In this document: positions 1 to 7,015 of the stretch, one piece after another
Numbering within the stretch: position 1 is the stretch's first letter
Layout: the number at the start of each line of letters is the position of its first letter
Translations under genes and position numbers: made by a program
Notes under the pieces: generated by a model
Told to the model about the DNA's origin: nothing
Seen by the model: the letters and a program-made list of their open reading frames with translations, nothing else
Databases searched by the model: none
Source: Nitrobacter vulgaris
GTDB taxonomy: Bacteria; Pseudomonadota; Alphaproteobacteria; Rhizobiales; Xanthobacteraceae
Direction: 5' to 3'
Length of the DNA stretch: 64,000 nt
Assembly (NCBI RefSeq): GCF_031453995.1
Contig: NZ_JAVDPZ010000021.1
Location: 1-64,000 of the forward strand

Positions 1-88
1 ACCCGATACGACAGGCGAACAGAACACTTCACAGGCTTCATCAAGCTCGCAGCAGCCATGATATGGATGCGATGAATGTCGATCGGTT

Positions 89-1423
89 CTAGGGCTTCAG
101 CGTCTCCAGAAAACGCACTGGCTCGCCCGCGGAAGCGGTCGCCAGCTCTCCCTGCCACATCACGCGGCGGCCGCGCACGAAAGTGCCGACCGGCCAGCCC
201 GTCACGTCGACACCGTCATAGGGCGTCCAGCCTACGCGCGACGCCACCCATTTGTTCGTAATGGTCTCGGTCCGGCTGAGATCGACCACAGTGAAATCGG
301 CATCGTAGCCGGCCGCGATCCGTCCCTTGCAAGCGATGTTGAACAGCCGCGCCGGACCGGCGCTGGTGAGATCGACAAAGCGCGCCAGCGATAGGCGGCC
401 CGCATTGACGTGATCCAGCATCAAAGGCACCAGCGTCTGCACGCCGGTCATGCCCGACGGCGATGCCGGATAGGTCTTCCGCTTCTCTTCCAGCGTATGC
501 GGTGCGTGATCGGAGCCGAGCACATCGATGATGCCCTGCTCGATGCCCTTCCATATCCCTGAGCGATGAGCCGCATCGCGCACCGGCGGATTCATCTGCG
601 CCAGCGTGCCAAGTTGCTCATAGCATCCGGGGGCGGCCATGGTCAGGTGATGTGGTGTCGCCTCGCAGGAGGCCACATCCTTGTGGTCGCGCAGATACTC
701 GATCTCTTCCTTGGTCGAAATATGCAGCACATGAATGCGCTTTCCAGTCTCGCGGGCGAGAGTAACGAGCCGCTGCGTCGCCAGTAGCGCGGCGGTCTCG
801 TCGCGCCACACCGGATGCGAGCGCGGATCACCGTCGACGCGCAAATTCTTGCGCTCGTTCAGACGGTATTCGTCCTCGGCGTGAAACGCGGCACGGCGGC
901 GGATCACGTTGAAGATTTTCCGCAGACTGTCGTCATCCTCGACCAGCAGCGCGCCGGTGGACGATCCGACGAACACCTTGACGCCGGCGCAGCCGGGAGC
1001 GCGTTCCAGTTCGGGCAGATCCTGCACATTCTCGCGGGTGCCGCCTATGAAGAATGCGAAATCGCAATGCATCCGATGATGCGCCGCCTTCATCTTCGCG
1101 GCGAAGGTTTCCGCCGTGACTGTCAGAGGATTGGTGTTCGGCATCTCGAACACCGCAGTCACGCCGCCCATCACCGCGCTGCGCGAGCCGGTTTCGAGGT
1201 CTTCCTTGTGCGTCAGTCCCGGCTCGCGGAAATGCACCTGGGTGTCGATCACGCCGGGCAGGATATGCAGCCCCCGGCAGTCGATGACCTCGCCCGCGTC
1301 GGCTTGGCCAAGTCCGCCGATCGCCGCGATGCGGCCGTTTGAAACGGCGATGTCACCGACCCCCTCGCCGTCCTGATTGACGATGGTGCCGGATCTCAGA
1401 ATCACGTCAAATGTCTTGGTCAT
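89..1423 (-). CDS. pyrC: Dihydroorotase, class I
   Basis: Converts N-carbamoyl-aspartate to dihydroorotate in pyrimidine synthesis, in the cytosol. The 444-residue protein has the amidohydrolase fold. Near residue 60 is the metal-binding motif DTQVHFREPG, followed by the MPNTNP motif that binds the substrate. A lysine in GVKVFVGSSTG is in the place of the carbamylated metal bridge, and GSDHAPH gives the later histidine and catalytic aspartate. The frame is open for 16 more codons upstream, but the ATG at 1423 starts the usual beta strand (MTKTFDVILRSG) and I prefer it. It is divergent from ygfZ. Class I dihydroorotases resemble allantoinases, so substrate is inferred from the HFREPG and PNTNP motifs. 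Confidence 0.9.
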   Translation of the reverse strand: MTKTFDVILRSGTIVNQDGEGVGDIAVSNGRIAAIGGLGQADAGEVIDCRGLHILPGVIDTQVHFREPGLTHKEDLETGSRSAVMGGVTAVFEMPNTNPLTVTAETFAAKMKAAHHRMHCDFAFFIGGTRENVQDLPELERAPGCAGVKVFVGSSTGALLVEDDDSLRKIFNVIRRRAAFHAEDEYRLNERKNLRVDGDPRSHPVWRDETAALLATQRLVTLARETGKRIHVLHISTKEEIEYLRDHKDVASCEATPHHLTMAAPGCYEQLGTLAQMNPPVRDAAHRSGIWKGIEQGIIDVLGSDHAPHTLEEKRKTYPASPSGMTGVQTLVPLMLDHVNAGRLSLARFVDLTSAGPARLFNIACKGRIAAGYDADFTVVDLSRTETITNKWVASRVGWTPYDGVDVTGWPVGTFVRGRRVMWQGELATASAGEPVRFLETLKP

Positions 1424-1579
1424 TGTTCCCAAAAGCTTTCCGCGCGGCCGCGCGGACCTTGTTGCCCGCACCTTAGCGGCTTACGTTCCGAAAGCGAAAT
1501 CCGGCACGCAGGTTTCCCCCGGGGGAGGACTGCGCGGGAAAACCGCCAAGAGAACAACGCCCGAACCAAGAGAAGTGTC

Positions 1580-2461
1580 ATGAAAGCAGCGTTTCTTCCC
1601 GACCGGGGCGTGGTGAAGGTCAGCGGCGACGACGCCCGCAATTTTCTCAACGGTCTGGTGACCACGGACGTGACCAAGGTTGAGCCGGGGCTTGGGCGAT
1701 TTGGCGCGCTGCTGACGCCGCAAGGCAAGATCACCTTCGATTTCCTCATCACCGAAGCGCAGGCCGGTCACGGCGGCGGCTTTCTTATCGATTGCCCGTT
1801 GCCGCTAGCTCAGCCGCTCGCGACCAAGCTGGGTTTTTACAAGCTGCGCGCCAAGGTCACGGTCGAAAACCTTTCGGGCAAGCTCGGCGTGCTGGCGGCC
1901 TGGGACGGCGAACCCGCCATGCACCCCGACCTGACCTTCGCAGACCCGCGCAGCGACAAGCTCGGCTGGCGCATTCTCGCGCCGGAAGAACTCGCGGCCC
2001 GAGCAGCCAATGTGATCGGCGCCGAACTGGTCGAAAGCGCCGACTATGAGGCTCACAGGATCGCCGCGGGCGTGCCGAGCGGCGGACTGGATTTCACGTT
2101 CGGCGATGCTTTTCCGCATGAAGCCAATATGGACCGGCTACACGGCGTCGATTTCGACAAAGGCTGCTATGTCGGTCAGGAAGTGGTTTCACGCATGGAG
2201 CATCGCGGCACTGCGCGCAGCCGGATTGTGCGAGTGCGCCTGGACAATAGCGCCCCCGAGCCAGGGGCGGCCGTGGTCGCGGGGGAGAAGTCCGTAGGCA
2301 CCATGGGCTCGTCGGCAGCGGACCAGGGTCTTGCGCTGCTGCGGCTGGATCGCGCCGCCGACGCGATCGAGGCCGGGATTCCGTTGACCGCGGGCGGCGT
2401 CCCGATCCATGTCGCCGAACCGGACGATCTGAAGCTATCGGCGAAGAATACTGTCGCATGA
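1580..2461 (+). CDS. ygfZ: YgfZ/GcvT-like folate-binding Fe-S cluster maintenance protein
   Basis: A 293-residue cytosolic protein of the YgfZ branch of the aminomethyltransferase (GcvT) fold, which binds tetrahydrofolate and helps make or repair certain iron-sulfur enzymes. The signature is KGCYVGQEVVSRMEHRG near residues 193-209, which holds the conserved cysteine of the family. The N-terminal stretch GDDARNFLNGLVTTDV is also typical. Its stop overlaps the start of the DNA glycosylase gene as ATGA, so the two are probably translationally coupled. Confidence 0.9.
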   Translation: MKAAFLPDRGVVKVSGDDARNFLNGLVTTDVTKVEPGLGRFGALLTPQGKITFDFLITEAQAGHGGGFLIDCPLPLAQPLATKLGFYKLRAKVTVENLSGKLGVLAAWDGEPAMHPDLTFADPRSDKLGWRILAPEELAARAANVIGAELVESADYEAHRIAAGVPSGGLDFTFGDAFPHEANMDRLHGVDFDKGCYVGQEVVSRMEHRGTARSRIVRVRLDNSAPEPGAAVVAGEKSVGTMGSSAADQGLALLRLDRAADAIEAGIPLTAGGVPIHVAEPDDLKLSAKNTVA

Positions 2462-3084
2462 CGCAATCCGCGCGTATGCATGCCGACGGCCTCGCCCGCT
2501 GTCCGTGGCCCGGCGACGACCCGCTCTATCTCGCCTATCACGACACCGAGTGGGGCATACCCGAATATGACGACCGCGCGCTGTTTGAAAAGCTGGTCCT
2601 CGACGGCTTTCAAGCCGGTCTGTCGTGGATCACGATTTTGCGCAAGCGCGACAACTTCCGCCGCGCCTTCGAGGGCTTCAACCCTGAGACAATCGCCCGC
2701 TACGACGAGAAGAAGGTCCACGCGCTGATGGACGATGCGGGAATCGTACGCAATCGGGCTAAAATCGAGGGCGCCATCACCAGCGCGAGGTCCTACCTGG
2801 CGATCATGGAGCAGGGTCCAGGCTTTTCCGCGCTGCTGTGGAATTTCATGGACGGTCAACCGAGGGTCAATCGGTTCAAGACCACCGCGACCGTACCGAC
2901 CTCGACACCGCTGTCGATCAAAATCTCGAAGGAATTGACATCGCGCGGATTCAAGTTCGTCGGGCCCACGATCGTGTATGCCTTCATGCAGGCAACAGGC
3001 ATGGTCAACGACCATCTGATGACATGCCATTGCCATGAGACGTGCGGCAAGCAGGCGCGCAAGCCACGTTCCGCTGCGCAATGA
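2458..3084 (+). CDS. tag: DNA-3-methyladenine glycosylase I
   Basis: Removes 3-methyladenine from alkylated DNA, the first step of base excision repair. The 208-residue length is near the family norm. The zinc site is complete: a cysteine in RCPWPGDD, a histidine in YHDTEWG, and a histidine and cysteine in NDHLMTCHCH. The stretch FEKLVLDGFQAGLSWITIL is strongly characteristic. The gene sits in a run of overlapping genes, with ATGA junctions to ygfZ upstream and to the HD-domain gene downstream. Confidence 0.95.
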   Translation: MTQSARMHADGLARCPWPGDDPLYLAYHDTEWGIPEYDDRALFEKLVLDGFQAGLSWITILRKRDNFRRAFEGFNPETIARYDEKKVHALMDDAGIVRNRAKIEGAITSARSYLAIMEQGPGFSALLWNFMDGQPRVNRFKTTATVPTSTPLSIKISKELTSRGFKFVGPTIVYAFMQATGMVNDHLMTCHCHETCGKQARKPRSAAQ

Positions 3085-3689
3085 CGAGACGGGTTTCGAA
3101 GACCGCGACGCGCGCATGGCAGCGGATGCTGTCCGGGCGGCGGCTCGACCTGCTCGATCCCTCGCCGCTCGACATCGAGATCGCCGATATCGCGCATGGC
3201 CTCGCCCGCGTCGCGCGATGGAACGGCCAGACCCACGGCGCGCATATTTTCTCGGTCGCGCAGCACACGCTGCTGGTCGAGGCCGTGATGCGCGAGCACA
3301 CGCCACGCGTCGATATCCGGGTGCGGCTGGCGGCGCTGCTGCATGACGCGCCGGAATATGTCATCGGCGACATGATCTCACCATTCAAGGCGGTGATCGG
3401 CGGTTCCTACAAGGCGGTGGAGAAGCGGCTGCTGTCGGCGATCCACATCCGCTTCGGACTGCCACCAGCATTGCCCGCCGACATCGAGCAGCAGATCAAG
3501 GATGCCGACATGGGCGCGGCCTATCTCGAAGCGACCCATCTCGCGGGCTTCTCGGAGCCCGAGGCGAAGCGGCTGTTCGGCAGCGATCCGGGCCTTCCGG
3601 AGGCGATGATCGAGGATTATCTGACGCCGTGGCCGGCGAGCGAGGCCGAGAACCGGTTCCTGGCGCGATTCCAGAGCCTGTGCGGTTAG
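3081..3689 (+). CDS. HD-domain phosphohydrolase, YfbR-like
   Basis: A 202-residue HD-superfamily protein. Metal ligands are visible as a histidine in FSVAQHTLLV, the doublet in AALLHDAPEY and a later aspartate in IKDADMGAAY. This order matches the YfbR-like 5'-nucleotidase group, which dephosphorylates nucleoside monophosphates, but the substrate cannot be read from sequence. The start is the ATG at 3081, which overlaps the tag stop as ATGA. A longer reading from 3042 would overlap tag by 43 bases and adds nothing conserved. Confidence 0.8.
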   Translation: MTRRVSKTATRAWQRMLSGRRLDLLDPSPLDIEIADIAHGLARVARWNGQTHGAHIFSVAQHTLLVEAVMREHTPRVDIRVRLAALLHDAPEYVIGDMISPFKAVIGGSYKAVEKRLLSAIHIRFGLPPALPADIEQQIKDADMGAAYLEATHLAGFSEPEAKRLFGSDPGLPEAMIEDYLTPWPASEAENRFLARFQSLCG

Positions 3690-3816
3690 AGCGGGATCAG
3701 GATAAGTATTTGGCGCCTGCGTCCCGCCCAAAAATATCGGAACCGCATCATCTTCGCGGACCGCCTTTTGTCCCAAGGCGCTCCGGCCTATAATCTCCCG
3801 AAAACTCGGGAACGCC

Positions 3817-4323
3817 ATGATCCACGTCTGCTCGCTTGCCGCGCTTGCGCAAACCGTGAAAACCAGCGGTGCCAGCCATGTCCTCACTGTCATGGCGAAC
3901 GTCGATCAGGTGCGGCGGCCGCACTCGATTCTCGAGGCTAATCATCTGAAGGTGTCGATGGACGACATCAACGAACCCGTGGATGGTTTCGTCGCGCCGA
4001 ACGACGATCATATCATGCAGGTTCTGACGTTCATCCGTGGCTGGGATCGCAAGGCGCCGCTGGTGGTGCATTGCTACGCCGGGATCAGCCGGTCGACCGC
4101 GAGCGCTTTCACCGCCGCCTGCGCGCTCAACCCGCATCGCGACGAGATCTCCATCGCACGTCAGATCCGAGCGGCCTCGCCAATCGCGCAGCCGAATCGC
4201 CTGATCGTAGCGCTGGCAGACAAAGCTCTTGGACGTGGAGGACGAATGCTGCACGCGGTCGACGAAATGGGTCCCGGCGATATGACGATCGAAGGCCGAC
4301 CGTTCCGCATCGATCTGGAATAA
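3817..4323 (+). CDS. Dual-specificity/tyrosine phosphatase-like protein
   Basis: A 168-residue cytosolic protein with the cysteine phosphatase loop HCYAGISRST (the HCX5R motif) at about residues 85-94. The cysteine would be the nucleophile and the arginine would bind phosphate. A candidate general acid is one of the aspartates in VSMDDINEP. It belongs to a small alphaproteobacterial family whose substrates are unknown. The ATG at 3817 follows GGGAACGCC. It begins about 130 bases after the HD gene and may be a separate unit. Confidence 0.75.
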   Translation: MIHVCSLAALAQTVKTSGASHVLTVMANVDQVRRPHSILEANHLKVSMDDINEPVDGFVAPNDDHIMQVLTFIRGWDRKAPLVVHCYAGISRSTASAFTAACALNPHRDEISIARQIRAASPIAQPNRLIVALADKALGRGGRMLHAVDEMGPGDMTIEGRPFRIDLE

Positions 4324-4328
4324 TCGAT

Positions 4329-4372
4329 ATTATGCTTTTCGCGGAAAAGCGGCTCGCGACCCAGCGCGATCG
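4329..4372. repeat. Degenerate copy of a short palindromic repeat
   Basis: The stretch ATGCTTTTCGCGGAAAAG followed by CGCGATCGG resembles the TTTTCGCGGAAAA...GCGC palindromic elements scattered through Bradyrhizobiaceae genomes. It lies between the convergent phosphatase and secreted-protein genes, where such elements often sit. The assignment is by memory of the family and the copy is eroded. Confidence 0.35.
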
Positions 4373-4387
4373 GTGTGTCTACCGAAC

Positions 4388-4978
4388 TTAATCGGTGGAA
4401 CGTCGTAGTTCCAAAGCGCCTTCGACCTTGGCCGGCCTGGCTTCCGGCTTGACGGGCTCAAGCCTGGCGCTCTCGACCCTCGGGGTTTCGACACGCGCGG
4501 TCACTTCCGTGTTCGACGCATCGGCCGTGCGCGAAACCCTGCGGCGGGCATACGGGTGTGCAGCGGCGCGCGCCAGCAGCATCTGCCTGCCCCCCTGATG
4601 GTCGAAGTCGCAATACGCAAAGCCCATGCCCGATACCGAACCGCGGAAGCTGGCTTCGCTCTTCTTGTCGAGGTTGAAGCACGGTTCGAACGGAAGACCC
4701 TTGATCGACGCGCAAACCGCCTGACCGCGCACCTGTAATGTATTGCCCGGCAGCCTCATGTGGCGAACCGGACCTTCGCCGCTGAACTGCACTGCGCCGG
4801 CTGCGCCCCCGTCCTCGAACACCCGGCCGGCGCCACGCGTACCGTCGAAGCAGGTAAACGCGAAAACCTTGCCGGATACGAACCGTTTGGCCTCGTTGGC
4901 ATTCATGAGGTGACCGGCCATTGCCGGTGCGGCGATCGCACCTGCAACCAGGACTCCTGACACGAAACGCGCGAGCAT
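4388..4978 (-). CDS. Secreted protein of unknown function
   Basis: A 196-residue protein with a clear signal peptide (MLARFVSGVLVAGAIAAPAMA, cleavage after AMA). The mature part has four cysteines, in FTCFDG, AVCASIKG, FEPCFNL and FAYCDFD, which suggests two disulfides in the periplasm. The last 60 residues are rich in arginine, proline and glutamate and look disordered. No enzymatic motif is visible. It stands alone on the minus strand, so context does not suggest a role. Confidence 0.7.
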   Translation of the reverse strand: MLARFVSGVLVAGAIAAPAMAGHLMNANEAKRFVSGKVFAFTCFDGTRGAGRVFEDGGAAGAVQFSGEGPVRHMRLPGNTLQVRGQAVCASIKGLPFEPCFNLDKKSEASFRGSVSGMGFAYCDFDHQGGRQMLLARAAAHPYARRRVSRTADASNTEVTARVETPRVESARLEPVKPEARPAKVEGALELRRSTD

Positions 4979-5093
4979 ACTGCAACTCCGACAACTTGAT
5001 CGCGGGATGGCGCCGATGGCCGACCTTTACCCGCTCCTTACCATACTAACCGTGGCAACATTGGAGCAGCTTGGTTGGTAAAGTCTGAATATC

Positions 5094-5177
5094 CTAGGAA
5101 ACTTTCACCACGAGGCGCCCGCGAACTTCGCCCGCGAGAATCCTGGTGACGGCTGGATCAACGCTTCCAGACGAATT
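5094..5177 (-). pseudogene. Possible remnant of a zinc-free MDR oxidoreductase C-terminus
   Basis: Minus-strand codons read DPAVTRILAGEVRGRLVVKV and then stop. The pattern ILAG-x-VRGR-x-VV is what one finds at the extreme C-terminus of YhdH-type acryloyl-CoA reductases and other quinone oxidoreductase-like MDR proteins. The same frame has a stop only 27 codons upstream, so only the tail of the gene would remain. The intergenic region (4979-5311) contains nothing else I recognise. A chance match over 20 codons is possible. Confidence 0.3.
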
Positions 5178-5311
5178 TCATAAGTTATTTCAGATATTTC
5201 TAACAATAGAGATCATTCGCAAGCCGCCAGCCAGTCGCCCTTGATCCGCGCCTTACTCCGCCTAGGATCCAAAATGACAGTGGCCGTCTTTTGGCGATTG
5301 CGCCGGCGACT

Positions 5312-6700
5312 CTACCGCCGGGCAGAGCTACCAAATTCAGCCGAACTGTGAGCTGCCTCGGCGAGTCTGGCGGAGATTTCGGCGGTCTGAGCCGTTGTGC
5401 CCCAACTCGGCGCATCCTTGCCGTCGCCCCACGCGCGCGGACGGTAGAAGGTATGAACACCAGTGCGGTACATTTTCTTCATTTCGCGCACCCAGGAAGG
5501 ATGCACCCAATAGGCGTGATAGTGCGTCGACTTGCCGACTTCCGACAGCCACAGCCGTCCGTCAAGAGTGGCCTTCGCTATCCTCCGGGCGCGATCCCAC
5601 ATGTCCGGCTCGGTGACGACGTCGCGAATGCCGTCGCAGGCAAACGTGAATTGGCAGGCCAAACGACGATTTGCGTTCTGGTAGACTGCGCCGCACACCG
5701 TGGTCGGATAGTAACCCGAGAACACGCGGTTCATAACCACCTGAGCAACCGCGATCTGGCCGCGAACCGCTTCGCCGCGCGCTTCGAAATAAACCGCCTC
5801 CGCGAGGCATTTTTCCTGCTTGGCGCGCTTCTTGTCATCCAGAAGACCGAGCCGCTCGGCCGGCGTTTTGACCTCGCCCTTGCCGACCACGGTTTCGCCG
5901 GCTTTTGCAGAATCCCGCTGCGGCGGCCGGGATGCCTTCATGTCGGGATCCGCTGCCAGGGCCGGCATCACGATCATGGGTTCTTCGCCGGGGCGCCAAT
6001 GTTCCAAACCTTCACTTGCGACACCTAGTGCCGAACTGCCGAAGTACAGGCTTGCCGTCTTGATGGAAAACTCGTCGGTGGAAGGTTGCGGCCTCTCAAC
6101 CGCTTTGTCAGCCTCAAGATCGTCTGACGGCTGCACATCGAGCGGAATATCGTATTGCGGCAAAGGAGGTGCATTCAGGGCTTCCGCCAGTTCGGGATCG
6201 AGCCCCGAGGGTTCCCCGTCATGACGGGTCGTCGCCGTCTTTGCCCCGAACACCGACGCATTGGACGTTGAGGGGGCCTGCGGCGCAGCATCCGTCGGCG
6301 CAATGGGCGGCGGCTCCGGCGCAACGAGGGCTAAACGGTCGCCCTTCAGCGTCCGATCGACCTTGGGGAAATCCGAAGCGCTATAGCGTGGCGGCGGCCG
6401 CGTCAGCCGGGTGCGCGCGGCAGCACCAACGCCTTCATCGAGACTCGCAAGCAGGAGTGTGGCCGCGCGCGGTACCGATGTGCCGACCGGACGCCCGAAA
6501 TTGAAGGTCGCGACCTGAATGGAGCTGACCGCGTTGGCGGAAACACGCCTTTGCCAGCGTTCGGCGACACCCGGCTGCCTCGCAAGCAAGGACGCAATAT
6601 CCTGATATCCGACTTCGTTCGGGATCAATGCGAAGACGCAGAGACCGAAACCGAAGAGCGCAAGATGCGCGCTCTTCGGTTGGTTACGCAACACAGACAT
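5312..6700 (-). CDS. Cell-wall hydrolase, SleB type (Hydrolase_2)
   Basis: A 462-residue protein with an N-terminal membrane anchor or uncleaved signal (HLALFGFGLCVFALIP) and a long low-complexity, proline- and alanine-rich linker. The C-terminal SleB-like lytic domain starts near CLAEAVYFEARGE, and the glutamate of YFEARGE is the likely catalytic acid. The domain continues through GQIAVAQVVMNRV, CQFTFACDG and THYHAYWVHPSW. Such proteins cleave peptidoglycan glycan strands at the cell surface. The frame stays open 80 codons upstream of the ATG at 6700, but that ATG places the hydrophobic segment at the N-terminus and is the sensible start. Confidence 0.85.
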   Translation of the reverse strand: MSVLRNQPKSAHLALFGFGLCVFALIPNEVGYQDIASLLARQPGVAERWQRRVSANAVSSIQVATFNFGRPVGTSVPRAATLLLASLDEGVGAAARTRLTRPPPRYSASDFPKVDRTLKGDRLALVAPEPPPIAPTDAAPQAPSTSNASVFGAKTATTRHDGEPSGLDPELAEALNAPPLPQYDIPLDVQPSDDLEADKAVERPQPSTDEFSIKTASLYFGSSALGVASEGLEHWRPGEEPMIVMPALAADPDMKASRPPQRDSAKAGETVVGKGEVKTPAERLGLLDDKKRAKQEKCLAEAVYFEARGEAVRGQIAVAQVVMNRVFSGYYPTTVCGAVYQNANRRLACQFTFACDGIRDVVTEPDMWDRARRIAKATLDGRLWLSEVGKSTHYHAYWVHPSWVREMKKMYRTGVHTFYRPRAWGDGKDAPSWGTTAQTAEISARLAEAAHSSAEFGSSARR

Positions 6701-7015
6701 CGACACGCTCACGCAACGCCACACACGCGATCGATTTGTACGTTTAGTCCATTTCGATCGATCTCGGTAATATCCAATTAAAGTTGCGAGGGCGTTAATC
6801 GGCGATGCAAGGGCACAACAGGCAAGAGGCATCCGAAAGCGCGCGCGAATATCGGGAGCGTTGGTAAACAACGCCTCGAGCGAAATAGTAAAGATACGGT
6901 CAACGCTTGATTCGCCGCGGATGACGCGCAGGCGGTTCACCGGCAGCGCATGATCTTATCTGAAAACCTGCTTCTGCTTTCGGGATCTGATTTAGGCGGC
7001 CGGCAGGCCTTCCGA
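6701..7015. other. Intergenic region between ppdK and the SleB-type hydrolase
   Basis: A 315-base non-coding stretch between two minus-strand genes. The part next to position 6700 should hold the promoter of the hydrolase gene, but I cannot pick convincing -35 and -10 boxes. The distal part contains the eroded palindromic repeat at 6946-6990. I see no RNA gene or strong terminator. Confidence 0.5.
6946..6990. repeat. Degenerate Bradyrhizobiaceae-type palindromic repeat
   Basis: The sequence GCGCATGATCTTATCTGAAA, then CCTGCTTC and TGCTTTCGGGATCTGAT, has the shape of the group's repeat GCATGATC...GAAAAC...TTTCGGGATCATGC. The two GATC-containing arms are still recognisable but no longer perfect inverts. 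It lies just downstream of the ppdK stop and may once have acted as a transcript-end hairpin. Confidence 0.45.
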
